Below, one piece after another: positions 25,455-34,072 of a DNA stretch of 34,683 nt. The notes under the pieces are model-generated. The model was not told the origin of the DNA. It searched no databases and saw only the letters and a program-made list of their open reading frames with translations. The stretch's first letter is position 1. Every line of letters starts with the position of its first letter. The DNA is from Collinsella aerofaciens. GTDB lineage: Bacteria > Actinomycetota > Coriobacteriia > Coriobacteriales > Coriobacteriaceae. The DNA is taken from contig CAJMHW010000023.1 in the NCBI GenBank assembly GCA_905213325.1, positions 1-34,683 of the forward strand, given 5' to 3'. The position numbers were made by a program, and so were the translations under genes.

Positions 25455-26171
25455 TTACTTTCGGCAGCCCTCTTTCCAAGCCTCGGCCGCAACCTTCCAG
25501 CGTAAGCGCAAGTCGCGCTCGCGGTCGATGAACATGATGGCAAACGCGACAAACAGCAGCAAGCTCGCCACGACGATGGCATGCAGGCCCATGCGCTCAA
25601 TACACCAGTTGCCCAGCACGGCGCCAAACACAAAGGTAAAGATCACGCCAAAGTACAGCACGCCGTTTTCCAAAAAGCCGCGCTTGTGAGTGATGATGTA
25701 GTCGTCCACGTTTTGCAGCGCATTGCGCAAGTTGCCGATGCACATGGTCGTAGCGATGCCGTGACCGTGGATCTTGCGGAAGCTCTCGACCTGCATGCCG
25801 CAGGCAAACGAGGTGAGGCAGTTGGCGAGCAGGTTGAAATTGCCGCCCGGGATAAAGCTCACGCCCAGCAAGATGACGGCTTCAAAGAACACCGTCACTT
25901 GGCGCCAGTGAATCACGCTGCCAAACCGCTCGTGTACCAGATCGGCAAGCATAATACCCACAGCAAACGACACCACAGGGAAGAAGTAGCGCCCCGCAAG
26001 TGCCCAATTGCCCTCCGAGATGCTCACGCCCACGAGCAGGATGTTGCCTGTCTGCGCGTTGGCGAAAACATGGTCGCGCCCAATGTACGAATACACGTCC
26101 ATAAAGCCACCGGCGAGCGCCAAGATGATGCCCAGCTCAATAGACTCCGATATCTGTTTGGCACGCTGCAT
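25455..26171 (-). CDS. DUF1275 (YoaK family) membrane protein
   Basis: This 238-residue protein has about six membrane segments and the DUF1275/YoaK pattern. GGFMDVYSYIGRDHVFANAQTGN in pieces near residues 18-40 is the signature. Later come FACGMQVESFRK and ATTMCIGNLRNALQNV. The family is widespread and has no established function; transport has been suggested. ATG at 26171 follows AAGGAGG by ten bases. A longer in-frame reading to 26333 adds residues unlike the family. The gene is divergent from the YgiQ-type gene and ends in a clear terminator. Confidence 0.9.
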   Translation of the reverse strand: MQRAKQISESIELGIILALAGGFMDVYSYIGRDHVFANAQTGNILLVGVSISEGNWALAGRYFFPVVSFAVGIMLADLVHERFGSVIHWRQVTVFFEAVILLGVSFIPGGNFNLLANCLTSFACGMQVESFRKIHGHGIATTMCIGNLRNALQNVDDYIITHKRGFLENGVLYFGVIFTFVFGAVLGNWCIERMGLHAIVVASLLLFVAFAIMFIDRERDLRLRWKVAAEAWKEGCRK

Positions 26172-26352
26172 CGTCGTGCATCCTCCTTGTTGACGACTCT
26201 CTCGTGCGTTGGCGGAAACATAGCCGCCGTTCATACTGTAACCCATTGACAACATGGCGTGCGCGCGAGACGGGTTCTCCAACGCGCAGATACACAGTCT
26301 GGAAACAAACGACTGGCTCAGCGACGCTCTCACTCACCAGCTCATGTACTCC

Positions 26353-26387
26353 ACCAGTCTTTTTAGCGCCGTCCCAAAAAGACTGGT
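26353..26387. repeat. Perfect 12-bp hairpin with GGGACGG loop upstream of the YgiQ gene
   Basis: ACCAGTCTTTTT and AAAAAGACTGGT are perfect arms around 11 bases that read GGGACGGCGCT on the minus strand. TACAAT at 26388-26393 starts right after the right arm, so the hairpin lies over the likely -35 region of the YgiQ gene promoter. Confidence 0.8.
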
Positions 26388-26424
26388 TACAATTACGTGC
26401 AGCATACAGACACCGGGAGGGATC

Positions 26425-28572
26425 GTGGCAAAAAAGCCTCAGCACGCTCAGAACAGCCAACGCGAACAGCGGGGCAAACAGGGCCAGCAGCAAAAGCGCG
26501 GCGGCAAGGCGCAGGCCACGGTCGCCCGCGCCAAGCATTCCCAAGCGACGCCTGCCCGCCCCTGGCGCCCGGGCCGCGATAAGTTCCTCCCCGTCAGCCG
26601 CGCCGATATGGATGCGCGCGGCTGGGACCAGTGCGACTTTGTCTACATCTGCGGCGATGCCTACGTGGACCATCCGAGCTTTGGCATGGCTATCATCAGC
26701 CGTGTACTCGACGCGCACGGCTACAAAGTGGGCATCATCTGCCAGCCCGACTGGACCGATCCCGCCAGCATCAGCGTGCTCGGTGAGCCGCGCCTGGGCT
26801 TTTTGGTCAGTGCCGGCAACATGGACTCCATGGTCAACCACTATTCGGTGACCAAGCACCGCCGCCACACCGACGCCTATACCCCCGGCGGCAAGGAGGG
26901 GCGCCGTCCCAACCGAGCTGTCACGGTCTACGGCAATCTCATCCGTCAGACGTTCAAGGACGCCCCCATCATCATCGGCGGCATCGAGGCGAGCCTGCGC
27001 CGCCTGGCCCACTACGACTACTGGCAGGACAAGCTCAAGCGCTCGGTACTGCTCGACTCGGGCGCCGACATCCTCATCTACGGTATGGGCGAGCACGCGA
27101 TCGTCGAGATCGCCGACGCGCTCGACGCGGGACTGCCCGTGGACCAGATCACCTATATCAATGGCACTGTCTACCGCACGGGTTCGCTCGACGAGGTCTA
27201 CGACTACGACCTGCTGCCCAGCTGGGACGACCTTGCCGCCGACAAGCTCAACTACGCACGCAGCTTTAACGTGCAGCAGCAGAATATGGACCCCATCACC
27301 GGGCATCGCCTGGTAGAGCCATATCCCAACAGCGTGTACGTGGTGCAGAACCCGCCGTCGGCGACGCTCACCACCGACGAGATGGACGAGGTGGCCGAGC
27401 TCCCCTACGCACGCGATTGGCATCCCGACTACGACGCGGCGGGCGGCGTGCCGGCCTTTGCTGAGATCAAGTTTTCCATAAGCTCCAACCGCGGCTGTTT
27501 TGGTGAGTGCTCGTTTTGCGCCCTCACCTTCCACCAGGGCCGCGTGTTGCAGATGCGCAGCCACGACTCGATCATGCGCGAGGCCGAGCTGCTCACGCGC
27601 GATCCCGAGTTTAAGGGCTACATCAACGACGTGGGCGGACCGACGGCCAACTTTAGCCGCCCCGCCTGCGACAAGCAGCTCAAGCACGGCGTGTGCAAGA
27701 ACAAGCGCTGCCTGTGGCCGAGCGTGTGCAAGAACATGGTGGTCGACGAGACCGGCTACACGCAGCTGCTGCGCGACCTGCGCCAGCTGCCGGGCGTCAA
27801 GAAGGTCTTCGTGCGCAGCGGCATCCGTTTTGACTACACCATGGCCGATGCCTCGGACGAGTTTTTACGCGAGCTGCTGGAACACCATGTCTCGGGCCAG
27901 CTGCGCGTAGCGCCCGAGCACGTGAGCGACGCGGTACTGTCCGTGATGGGCAAGCCGAGCCGAGCTGTCTACGACGCATTCTGCCGTAAATTTGAACGCT
28001 TGAATCGCGAATACGGACTCAAGCAGTACGTGGTGCCGTATCTGATCTCGAGCCACCCCGGCTCGACCATGAAGGAAGCCGTGGACCTTGCCGAAGCCGT
28101 GCGCGACATGGGCTACATGCCCGAGCAGGTGCAGGACTTCTACCCCACACCGTCCACCATGTCGACATGCATGTACTACACCGGCGTGGACCCGCGCACC
28201 ATGGAGCCGATCTATGTGGCGCGCGACCCGCACGAAAAGGCCATGCAGCGCGCGCTGATTCAGTATCGCAAACCCGAGAACTACAAGCTCGTGCGCGAGG
28301 CGCTGGAGAAGGCCGGGCGTCGCGACCTGATCGGCTACACCAAGCATTGCCTGATTCGCCCCGTGCCGCCACGCCCGGGCGAGACGTCTGCCGGCGGCGG
28401 ACACGGCACTGGCAAGAAGGGCGGCAAGGCCCACGGTGGCGCCGCCGGTGCCGGCAAGGGGTCTAAGGGCAGCAAAGGATACGGCGGTATGTCCCGCGCG
28501 CAGAACACTGCCGGTCGCAATCGCGCGGCACAGGGGCGTCAGGGCGCCAACGGAGGCGGTCGCCGCAACTAG
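26425..28572 (+). CDS. YgiQ family radical SAM protein
   Basis: This 715-residue protein matches the YgiQ family along its length. The radical SAM cluster motif CFGECSFCAL (CX3CX2C) is near residue 356. It is preceded by an N-terminal domain that includes FVYICGDAYVDHPSFGMAII and IIIGGIEASLRRLAHYDYW. A second cysteine group, CDKQLKHGVCKNKRCLWPSVC in parts near 415-440, is also typical. The reaction is unknown to me. Both ends are low complexity: the first 50 residues are rich in Gln, Lys and Arg, and the last 70 are rich in Gly, Lys and Arg, which suggests nucleic-acid or ribosome contact. GTG at 26425 follows GGGAGG. An upstream in-frame ATG at 26254 gives residues unlike the family. Confidence 0.93.
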   Translation: MAKKPQHAQNSQREQRGKQGQQQKRGGKAQATVARAKHSQATPARPWRPGRDKFLPVSRADMDARGWDQCDFVYICGDAYVDHPSFGMAIISRVLDAHGYKVGIICQPDWTDPASISVLGEPRLGFLVSAGNMDSMVNHYSVTKHRRHTDAYTPGGKEGRRPNRAVTVYGNLIRQTFKDAPIIIGGIEASLRRLAHYDYWQDKLKRSVLLDSGADILIYGMGEHAIVEIADALDAGLPVDQITYINGTVYRTGSLDEVYDYDLLPSWDDLAADKLNYARSFNVQQQNMDPITGHRLVEPYPNSVYVVQNPPSATLTTDEMDEVAELPYARDWHPDYDAAGGVPAFAEIKFSISSNRGCFGECSFCALTFHQGRVLQMRSHDSIMREAELLTRDPEFKGYINDVGGPTANFSRPACDKQLKHGVCKNKRCLWPSVCKNMVVDETGYTQLLRDLRQLPGVKKVFVRSGIRFDYTMADASDEFLRELLEHHVSGQLRVAPEHVSDAVLSVMGKPSRAVYDAFCRKFERLNREYGLKQYVVPYLISSHPGSTMKEAVDLAEAVRDMGYMPEQVQDFYPTPSTMSTCMYYTGVDPRTMEPIYVARDPHEKAMQRALIQYRKPENYKLVREALEKAGRRDLIGYTKHCLIRPVPPRPGETSAGGGHGTGKKGGKAHGGAAGAGKGSKGSKGYGGMSRAQNTAGRNRAAQGRQGANGGGRRN

Positions 28573-28626
28573 CGCGGCGAGGCGGCATGCCGCCGTTGGC
28601 GACACGACACGCCCCACCAATAAAAT

Positions 28627-28669
28627 GCCGCTCGCCGGGGCGTCGCAGAACGATTCCCCGGCGAGCGGC
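28627..28669. terminator. Bidirectional terminator between the YgiQ and PTS genes
   Basis: A perfect 14-bp stem (GCCGCTCGCCGGGG, 28627-28640, with 28656-28669) encloses 15 bases. On the minus strand it is followed by ATTTTATT, on the plus strand by a weaker AT-rich tail. It lies between convergent genes. A 14-base palindrome GGCGGCATGCCGCC is at 28581-28594. Confidence 0.78.
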
Positions 28670-28698
28670 CGATTAATATTGTCTATCTCAAAACGTCG

Positions 28699-30069
28699 TT
28701 ACTTTTTGTCAAAACGACCATAGAGCGCAAACGAGAGCGCCGCAGAGATAACCCAAGTCAAAGCGATGCAGACGACAATCATGATCAGGTTCATGGGATT
28801 GCCGCTTGGATCGGCATAAACGGGCAACGAGGTAATGCCGGGCATAACAAAGCCGAAGCACTTTGCGCCGAGAACAACGGTAAGCGCACCGCCAATGCCA
28901 TCCGCGATCATCGCAGCGATAAGCGGAGTCCTGTTAGGAACCTGAACGGTAAACAAGGCGGGCTCGGAAATTCCCATAAATGCTGAGAAGGCGCACGTCA
29001 TTGCAGCGGACTTGAGCTTTTCGTCGGTCATGCGCAGGGCCGCACCAAAAGACGCACCGCTTTCGGCGAGGTTATGGCAGAAAGAGATCGGGAGCAGATA
29101 GTCATACCCAAGCGTTGCGATATTGGAAATCTGGATAGGGCTCGTTGACTGATGCATGCCGAAGAGCACAATAAGCGGCATAAAGAAGCCCAGCAGAAAA
29201 CCGGCAACAGGGCCCAACGTCGAGAATAGCCAAACGATACCGTTGGCGAGACCAAGACCGCACCAGGCACCAATCGGAGCGAGCACAAACAGGTTGACCG
29301 GAATCACGATAGCAAGGGAGAGTGCCGGGACGACAACGAGCTTAAAAAGATCCGGCACGACCTTGTCGATTGCGCGATATACAAAGGACAAGCCAATGAC
29401 GCCAAAGATGACCGGGAACACGGAATCGGCGTAGCTAAAAATCGGCACCGTAAAACCGAACAGCGCAAGAGGCGTCTCGCCCGTACCGACAGCGTTGACA
29501 ATGGTCGGGTACATCAGCGATCCGGCAACACAAAGCGCAAGCGAACGGTTGACTCGGAACTTATCAGCTGTAGACATTGCCAGCAAAAACGGCAAGAAGT
29601 AGAACGGGATATCCGAAATCATATTGAATATCGCAAAGTCGCCGGCACCCGTGTCGATTCCAAAAGCCGCGATAGCAGCCAGGATGCCCTTTACGATACC
29701 TCCCGCCACCAGCGCGGGAATGATAGCGGAGAAGATGCCGGTGATGATATCGAATACGCGAGCCGAACCTTTTTGGAGCTCAGGCTGCTCGGCATCGGCG
29801 GAGACCTCGCCACCCATCCTGTCGCCTAGCATGGGCTCCAATTCGTCATATACCGACCCCACGCTGGCGCCGATGATAACCTGCCACTGCCCGTCTTTAA
29901 CCTGCGCGCCCAAGGCGCCGTCAAGCGTCTTAAGGGCCTCCAGGTCTGCCTTGCTATCGTCCTTCAGGTTGAATCTGAGCCTTGTAATGCAGTGCGTTGC
30001 CATAACAACGTTATCGGCGCCGCCCACGAGCTCGAGGACACGAGCGGCCAGTTCCTTCTTGTCTGCCAC
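28699..30069 (-). CDS. PTS beta-glucoside-type EIIBC component
   Basis: This 456-residue sugar permease imports a beta-glucoside while phosphorylating it. The EIIB domain is N-terminal, with the phosphocysteine Cys27 in ATHCITRLRF. From about residue 100 follows the EIIC domain with roughly ten membrane segments (starting FDIITGIFSAIIPALVAGG; GMHQSTSPI is in the typical sugar-site region; GISEPALF follows). The EIIA domain that ends BglF/BglP is missing, so a separate EIIA must serve. GTG at 30069 is chosen since TAGGAG is eight bases before it; the GTG at 30078 is too close. It lies 11 bases after the GH1 gene stop, in one operon. Confidence 0.93.
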   Translation of the reverse strand: MADKKELAARVLELVGGADNVVMATHCITRLRFNLKDDSKADLEALKTLDGALGAQVKDGQWQVIIGASVGSVYDELEPMLGDRMGGEVSADAEQPELQKGSARVFDIITGIFSAIIPALVAGGIVKGILAAIAAFGIDTGAGDFAIFNMISDIPFYFLPFLLAMSTADKFRVNRSLALCVAGSLMYPTIVNAVGTGETPLALFGFTVPIFSYADSVFPVIFGVIGLSFVYRAIDKVVPDLFKLVVVPALSLAIVIPVNLFVLAPIGAWCGLGLANGIVWLFSTLGPVAGFLLGFFMPLIVLFGMHQSTSPIQISNIATLGYDYLLPISFCHNLAESGASFGAALRMTDEKLKSAAMTCAFSAFMGISEPALFTVQVPNRTPLIAAMIADGIGGALTVVLGAKCFGFVMPGITSLPVYADPSGNPMNLIMIVVCIALTWVISAALSFALYGRFDKK

Positions 30070-30080
30070 AGCAATCACTC

Positions 30081-31559
30081 CTACCCAAGATCCTCGCCAT
30101 TAGTGGCGATACATTTCTGGTACCAATAGAAAGAGTCTTTACGCAAGCGCTCCGCAGTGCCGTTGCCGCAATTATCCAGATCGACATAGATAAGCCCGTA
30201 TCGCTTGTCCATCGTAAGAGGACCGCAGGCAACAAGGTCAATGAATCCCCAGATCATGTATCCGCGCACGTCAACACCATCGATTACTGCCTCTTTAAGG
30301 CACTTTATGTGCTGGCGCAAATAATCGATTCGATACTCGTCGTGGATGCTGCCATCCTCCTCGACCACATCAGATGTACCGAGGCCGTTCTCGGCGATAT
30401 ACAGGGGCAGCCCATAGCGGTCATACATCTGGTTAAGGGTAACCCTCAGGCCAATGGGATCGAGCTGCCAGCCCCACTCACTCGTCTCGAGATAAGGGTT
30501 CTTGTTTGCCATGACCAGATTTCCCGCAGTCTTCTCCCATCCCTGATCGCAGGTGGATACCTGGGAAAAGTAGTACGAGAAGGCCAGGAAGTCGACCGTG
30601 TTGCGGGCGATGAGCTCTTCATCGCCCGGCTCCATTTGAATCTCGATATCGCACGCGTCGAAATAGCGATTCATATAAGCGGGGTATTTTCCACGAGCCA
30701 TCACGTCCGTATAGAACCAGTTGGAATACTGGTCGTCGTGAATAGCCTGCATGTTATCTTCGGGACGGCAGGTGGCGGGATACGTACAGAATCGAGCGAT
30801 CATGCCGCCAACGGGAGTATCGGGCGAAAGACGATGGACAATCTCGACGGCACGCGCATTGGCAACGAACTCGTGGTGCAGGCACTGGAAGATGGCTCGA
30901 TCGAAGTTCTCCCCCTCTTCGTCTTTGACCAGACAGACCCCGTCCCAAGGCGAAAAACGCGCTGCATTGAACTCGTTAAAAGGCAGCCAGAAATCGACCA
31001 GATCGCCCAATTCCGTAACGATTGTCTCGACATAGCGGGCGAAGAAATCAATCGTCTTGCGATTCTTCCATCCCCCATATGTGGTGACAAGATTTACCGG
31101 GATGTCATAGTGGAGCATGGTGACGAAGGTTTTAATGCCGTGCTTTTTGCACTCACCCAGCATGCTTCGATACCACTCGATGCCTTCGCGGTTAGGCTCA
31201 AGATCATCTCCGTTAGGATAGATTCGGCTCCAGCAAATAGAGGTGCGGAACAGCTTGAGGCCCATCTCCGCAAAAAGCGCGATGTCCTCACGGTAGTGAT
31301 GATAGAAGTCGTTACCGCGCCTAAACGGGTAGAACTCAACACCATCATCTGCGAGCGCGTTCATTAGTTCGTCATGGCAGAAGGGGTTGTTTTGATGCTT
31401 GTCCTCAATCTGGTCATGAGTCCAGGTACCATCCAGCCATCGACAATCCTGCGTCGATTTTCCCTTTCCGCCCTCATTCCAGGCGCCATCGGCCTGCGAG
31501 CACGATATGGCTCCGCCCCATAAAAAGTCGGAGTCAAACCCATGTTTTAACTTACTCAT
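30081..31559 (-). CDS. GH1 6-phospho-beta-glucosidase
   Basis: This 492-residue glycoside hydrolase family 1 enzyme cleaves phosphorylated beta-glucosides brought in by the adjacent PTS. The acid/base Glu is in LPFNEFN near 194 and the nucleophile in YIAENGLG near 389. The N-terminal FLWGGAISCSQADGAWNEGGKG and the C-terminal MDKRYGLIYVD and DSFYWYQKCI are as in the 6-phospho type. ATG at 31559 has AAGGAGG five bases upstream; the longer frame to 31631 does not fit. It is first in the operon with EIIBC and is divergent from an AraC-type regulator across 153 bases. Codons here are less GC-rich than in addAB or dnaE, hinting that the locus was acquired. Confidence 0.94.
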   Translation of the reverse strand: MSKLKHGFDSDFLWGGAISCSQADGAWNEGGKGKSTQDCRWLDGTWTHDQIEDKHQNNPFCHDELMNALADDGVEFYPFRRGNDFYHHYREDIALFAEMGLKLFRTSICWSRIYPNGDDLEPNREGIEWYRSMLGECKKHGIKTFVTMLHYDIPVNLVTTYGGWKNRKTIDFFARYVETIVTELGDLVDFWLPFNEFNAARFSPWDGVCLVKDEEGENFDRAIFQCLHHEFVANARAVEIVHRLSPDTPVGGMIARFCTYPATCRPEDNMQAIHDDQYSNWFYTDVMARGKYPAYMNRYFDACDIEIQMEPGDEELIARNTVDFLAFSYYFSQVSTCDQGWEKTAGNLVMANKNPYLETSEWGWQLDPIGLRVTLNQMYDRYGLPLYIAENGLGTSDVVEEDGSIHDEYRIDYLRQHIKCLKEAVIDGVDVRGYMIWGFIDLVACGPLTMDKRYGLIYVDLDNCGNGTAERLRKDSFYWYQKCIATNGEDLG

Positions 31560-31639
31560 TTGCCCTCCTTGATCGGATGCTCCAGCGGATAACCCAATAC
31601 TAGGAAGAACAAGATGCATAAGATATCGCATAGAAAGCG

Positions 31640-31668
31640 TTGGTTTATAACATTTTTTTAGATATAAT
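31640..31668 (+). promoter_or_regulatory. Promoter of the AraC-type regulator
   Basis: TTGGTT (31640-31645) and a perfect TATAAT (31663-31668) are 17 bases apart, and the start codon is 44 bases further on. The region is AT-rich and shared with the divergent GH1-PTS operon, whose own promoter I cannot place. Confidence 0.6.
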
Positions 31669-31712
31669 ACCGTTTAAGGCATCGATTCTACCGTTCACCC
31701 CTGGAGCACCCC

Positions 31713-32705
31713 ATGGATTCGAATCTCAAACAGCTGCTCTATACGCATACCGAGACCGAAGAGTGGCATCGCACACATCCGGGAGAGCTCAGCCCGCGAT
31801 ATAACAGGGTGGAAACCACAACCATTAACGGCGAAGAGGTCTATCTGTTTGATTGGAAAGAAACTCTCGACGAAAACCCCGTGGGCCTTATCAAGGAGTC
31901 GCGCTTTACCGATATTCCTCCTCATATCAATCGGGATATGGAGCTTAACTACGTGTACGACGGCGTCTGCACGTTTATCGTCAACGGACGGCGACTACTC
32001 CTTAAAAAGGGCGACGTGCTCATTTGCAACACCGGCGTAGTCAGAAGCGTTCCATACGTTAAGGGCGAGCATGATATCGTCATTTCGATCGTCTTCAAAA
32101 AAGAAATGTTCGATTCGTTGTTCCTGAGCCAGCTACCCGGCGCGTCACCATTAACGAATCTTCTATTTGATTTTGTGTCCAAAAACCGCGAGGCCCGAAA
32201 ATATCTCATTCTTCCAGAGGAATACGCCCGACATGCGCGACGCCTCATCGAGATGCTCTTTATCGAATATCACTTTAAAGATGCCTATTCCAATGAACTC
32301 ATGAGGCACCTCGCCGTCAGCCTATTCCTTGTTCTCATTCGAGGACTGTACCGACGCTCCGCAACTGATAACCAGGCGATCATGTCGGACGAACGCATCG
32401 TGTCGATTCTGAATCATATTGAGCGAAGCTGCGGCGACTGCACACTCGAAAGCATTGCGAGCGATACGGGCTATAGCACCAGCTATCTCAGCAGCTTGAT
32501 CAAGCAAAAAACCGGCAAAACGTTTTCGCAAATCAAGCTCAACCAGCAGCTCACAGAGGCGGCATATCTTCTCAATAACACCGAGCGCAGCGTGCAGTAT
32601 GTAGCCCGAAAAGTCGGCATCTCCAACATGTCATTCTTTTACTCAAAATTTAAAGAAGCATTCGGCGAAACGCCAGGTGCGTTCAGGACGCATCGGTCTA
32701 ATTAA
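31713..32705 (+). CDS. AraC family regulator with N-terminal cupin domain
   Basis: This 330-residue regulator has a sugar-sensing cupin-like domain (about 60-120, with ADINRDMELNYVYDG-like and LLLKKGDVLICNTGVV segments). Its C-terminal AraC domain has two helix-turn-helix units (ESIASDTGYSTSYLSSLIKQ near 247-266 and VQYVARKVGISNMSFFYSKF near 290-309) and ends FGETPGAFR. Its position divergent from the EIIBC-GH1 operon makes it the likely activator of that operon in response to a beta-glucoside. The start at 31713 has TGGAG upstream. It ends eight bases from the stop of the converging CPBP gene. Confidence 0.93.
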   Translation: MDSNLKQLLYTHTETEEWHRTHPGELSPRYNRVETTTINGEEVYLFDWKETLDENPVGLIKESRFTDIPPHINRDMELNYVYDGVCTFIVNGRRLLLKKGDVLICNTGVVRSVPYVKGEHDIVISIVFKKEMFDSLFLSQLPGASPLTNLLFDFVSKNREARKYLILPEEYARHARRLIEMLFIEYHFKDAYSNELMRHLAVSLFLVLIRGLYRRSATDNQAIMSDERIVSILNHIERSCGDCTLESIASDTGYSTSYLSSLIKQKTGKTFSQIKLNQQLTEAAYLLNNTERSVQYVARKVGISNMSFFYSKFKEAFGETPGAFRTHRSN

Positions 32706-32713
32706 AGGCGTTA

Positions 32714-33628
32714 TTACTCAGACCGATCAGCTTCGCGCGACACGGGAATGCACAATCGAAGCAGCGAGTGCATCGCCTCTACCAGCACAAAGCCGGCGAT
32801 GCCAACCGTGGCCACAAGGTCGAACGGCGTGTTCACAAACCAGAGCAACGTCATGAGATACGACCCGGCGTTAAAGGCAAAATGCAGCAGAACCGTGTAG
32901 CGGAGCTTTCCGGTCGTCACGAGCACCCAACCAAAGATGAGGCCGGCAGCGCCCGCATAGCAGCCCTGCACCCAGTTCATGTGCATAAAACCGAAGATTG
33001 CCGCCTGCAGCACAATCGCCGCGGCGATACCCCACGTGCTTGGAGTCGCCCAGGGCACCATGGCGCCGTCCTGCGCGCTCGCACGACGCCGGCGCTTCCA
33101 AAGTGGGCGGCACTGCGGATTAAACGCTCGGAGCGAAAACTCAAAAAAAATGCCGCGCACCAGCAGCTCTTCACAAAATGGGGCGCCGAGCACCGTAGTC
33201 AGGACGGCGAGATAGTTGGTGTCGCCCATGCCTGTTTCCTCGACAAGTTCGCTGTAATCGGCCGCCGCCTCAGGCAACAGCGACAGCACGGCGTCGGTCA
33301 CGTAGCCAACGACCACCTGCAGGGCCAGGCCAATCACGATAACGCAGACGATACGTTTCCACGCCCCACGCGCTCCCCCGCCAAGTGGGCGCTCGCCCTG
33401 CCAGCGCGCCATAAACGAACGCGGCCACAGATAACGCCACCACAGCAGCGCCATCAAAAACGATGCCGTCTGCGCGACGGCCTGAAGCAATTGGATGTCG
33501 AGGTCATCGATCGAAAAACCCATGAACACCGATGCGACGCCAAGGGCGGAAAACAAAACGACGCTCAGGGCAATATCGGCAGCGACGACGCCAAAACAGG
33601 CAAGCGCCCAAATCATCGCATTGAGCAT
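32714..33628 (-). CDS. CPBP family intramembrane metalloprotease
   Basis: This 304-residue membrane protein belongs to the CPBP/Abi group (Rce1-like proteases). The three motifs are present: EELLVRGIFFE near 152, FGFMHMN near 213 and HFAFNAG near 248, so the active site looks complete. About eight hydrophobic segments are visible. Members process prenylated peptides, bacteriocins or anti-sigma factors, and no such partner is next door. ATG at 33628 follows GGGAGGAGG by a few bases; an upstream in-frame ATG at 33655 lies inside the repeat area and is less likely. The repeat array at 33649 begins just before the gene. Confidence 0.92.
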   Translation of the reverse strand: MLNAMIWALACFGVVAADIALSVVLFSALGVASVFMGFSIDDLDIQLLQAVAQTASFLMALLWWRYLWPRSFMARWQGERPLGGGARGAWKRIVCVIVIGLALQVVVGYVTDAVLSLLPEAAADYSELVEETGMGDTNYLAVLTTVLGAPFCEELLVRGIFFEFSLRAFNPQCRPLWKRRRRASAQDGAMVPWATPSTWGIAAAIVLQAAIFGFMHMNWVQGCYAGAAGLIFGWVLVTTGKLRYTVLLHFAFNAGSYLMTLLWFVNTPFDLVATVGIAGFVLVEAMHSLLRLCIPVSREADRSE

Positions 33629-33648
33629 GCCAACCTCCTCCCGACAGG

Positions 33649-33720
33649 TAGTCATTTAAGAACGTCCCCAACGACTAGTCATTGGGGACGTTCTTCAACG
33701 ACTAGCTGTTGGGGACAGTC
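33649..33720. repeat. Array of three overlapping GGGGACG-loop hairpins
   Basis: Hairpin 1 has arms TAGTCATT/AACGACTA (33649-33656, 33670-33677; one mismatch). Hairpin 2 has CTAGTC/GACTAG (33675-33680, 33700-33705) around ATTGGGGACGTTCTTCAAC. Hairpin 3 has GACT/AGTC around AGCTGTTGGGGAC. A perfect 14-bp stem AAGAACGTCCCCAA/TTGGGGACGTTCTT (33658-33671, 33682-33695) also forms between the first two cores. The array lies between the CPBP gene and the antitoxin gene and overlaps the 3' end of the latter. Confidence 0.85.
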
Positions 33721-33900
33721 TTTGCCAAAAGCTCCGTTGGGCGAGATGTCGAACGGGAAGGTGCCGCAGCGATTGAACGCGGCGATAAACATGCGGATGG
33801 CGTTGGACGGCGTGGTGCCCACGAGCTGGGTTGCCGCCGCGAAGGCTGCCTTCTCCTCGGGCAAGACCTTCGCGACTACGGGGGTCATGTGTTCTGCCAT
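33679..33900 (-). CDS. RelB/DinJ-type antitoxin, orphan, with repeat-derived C terminus
   Basis: This 73-residue protein shows the ribbon-helix-helix pattern of DinJ/RelB antitoxins (MTPVVAKVLPEEKAAF then TTPSNAIRMFIAAFNRCGTFPF). Such proteins dimerise, bind their own operator and neutralise a RelE/YafQ-type toxin encoded directly downstream. Here nothing toxin-like follows; the next gene is the CPBP protease. The last 13 or so codons (DCPQQLVVEERPQ) and the TGA stop are read from the hairpin array at 33649-33720. The ATG at 33900 is supported by AAGGAAG upstream; a longer frame to 33975 does not look like the family. It may be a relic of a toxin-antitoxin pair, or it may act on a distant toxin. 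Confidence 0.75.
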   Translation of the reverse strand: MAEHMTPVVAKVLPEEKAAFAAATQLVGTTPSNAIRMFIAAFNRCGTFPFDISPNGAFGKDCPQQLVVEERPQ

Positions 33901-33935
33901 GGCGCTTCCTTTTTGAAACGACGGTAGTGCGGATA

Positions 33936-33992
33936 GATGCGGGCCACGCGGCTGGGCGACGGGCTGTGAAGGCAACCCGATTGGCCCGCATC
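33936..33992. repeat. 11-bp inverted repeat upstream of the antitoxin gene
   Basis: GATGCGGGCCA (33936-33946) and TGGCCCGCATC (33982-33992) are perfect arms around 35 bases, 36 bases before the antitoxin start. It would form a stem in the 5' leader. No T-run follows. Confidence 0.6.
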
Positions 33993-34014
33993 CGGAGTTT
34001 GTTTCTGCGGCGTT

Positions 34015-34043
34015 GGTATTACTTGGTATCCCTAAGTATTACC
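34015..34043. promoter_or_regulatory. Possible operator of the antitoxin gene
   Basis: GGTATTACTT (34015-34024) and AAGTATTACC (34034-34043) are 10-base arms with one mismatch, centred 19 bases apart, with an extra GGTAT between them. The tract is AT-rich compared with its surroundings and lies about 115 bases before the antitoxin ATG. Ribbon-helix-helix antitoxins commonly bind such short inverted sites, but the link is inferred. Confidence 0.4.
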
Positions 34044-34072
34044 CCGCAGATAGAATACCACACCAGACCCCA

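Noticed and set aside
33649..33720. CRISPR-like array
   Set aside because: The repeats are three overlapping hairpins without unique spacers of constant length, and no cas gene is present.
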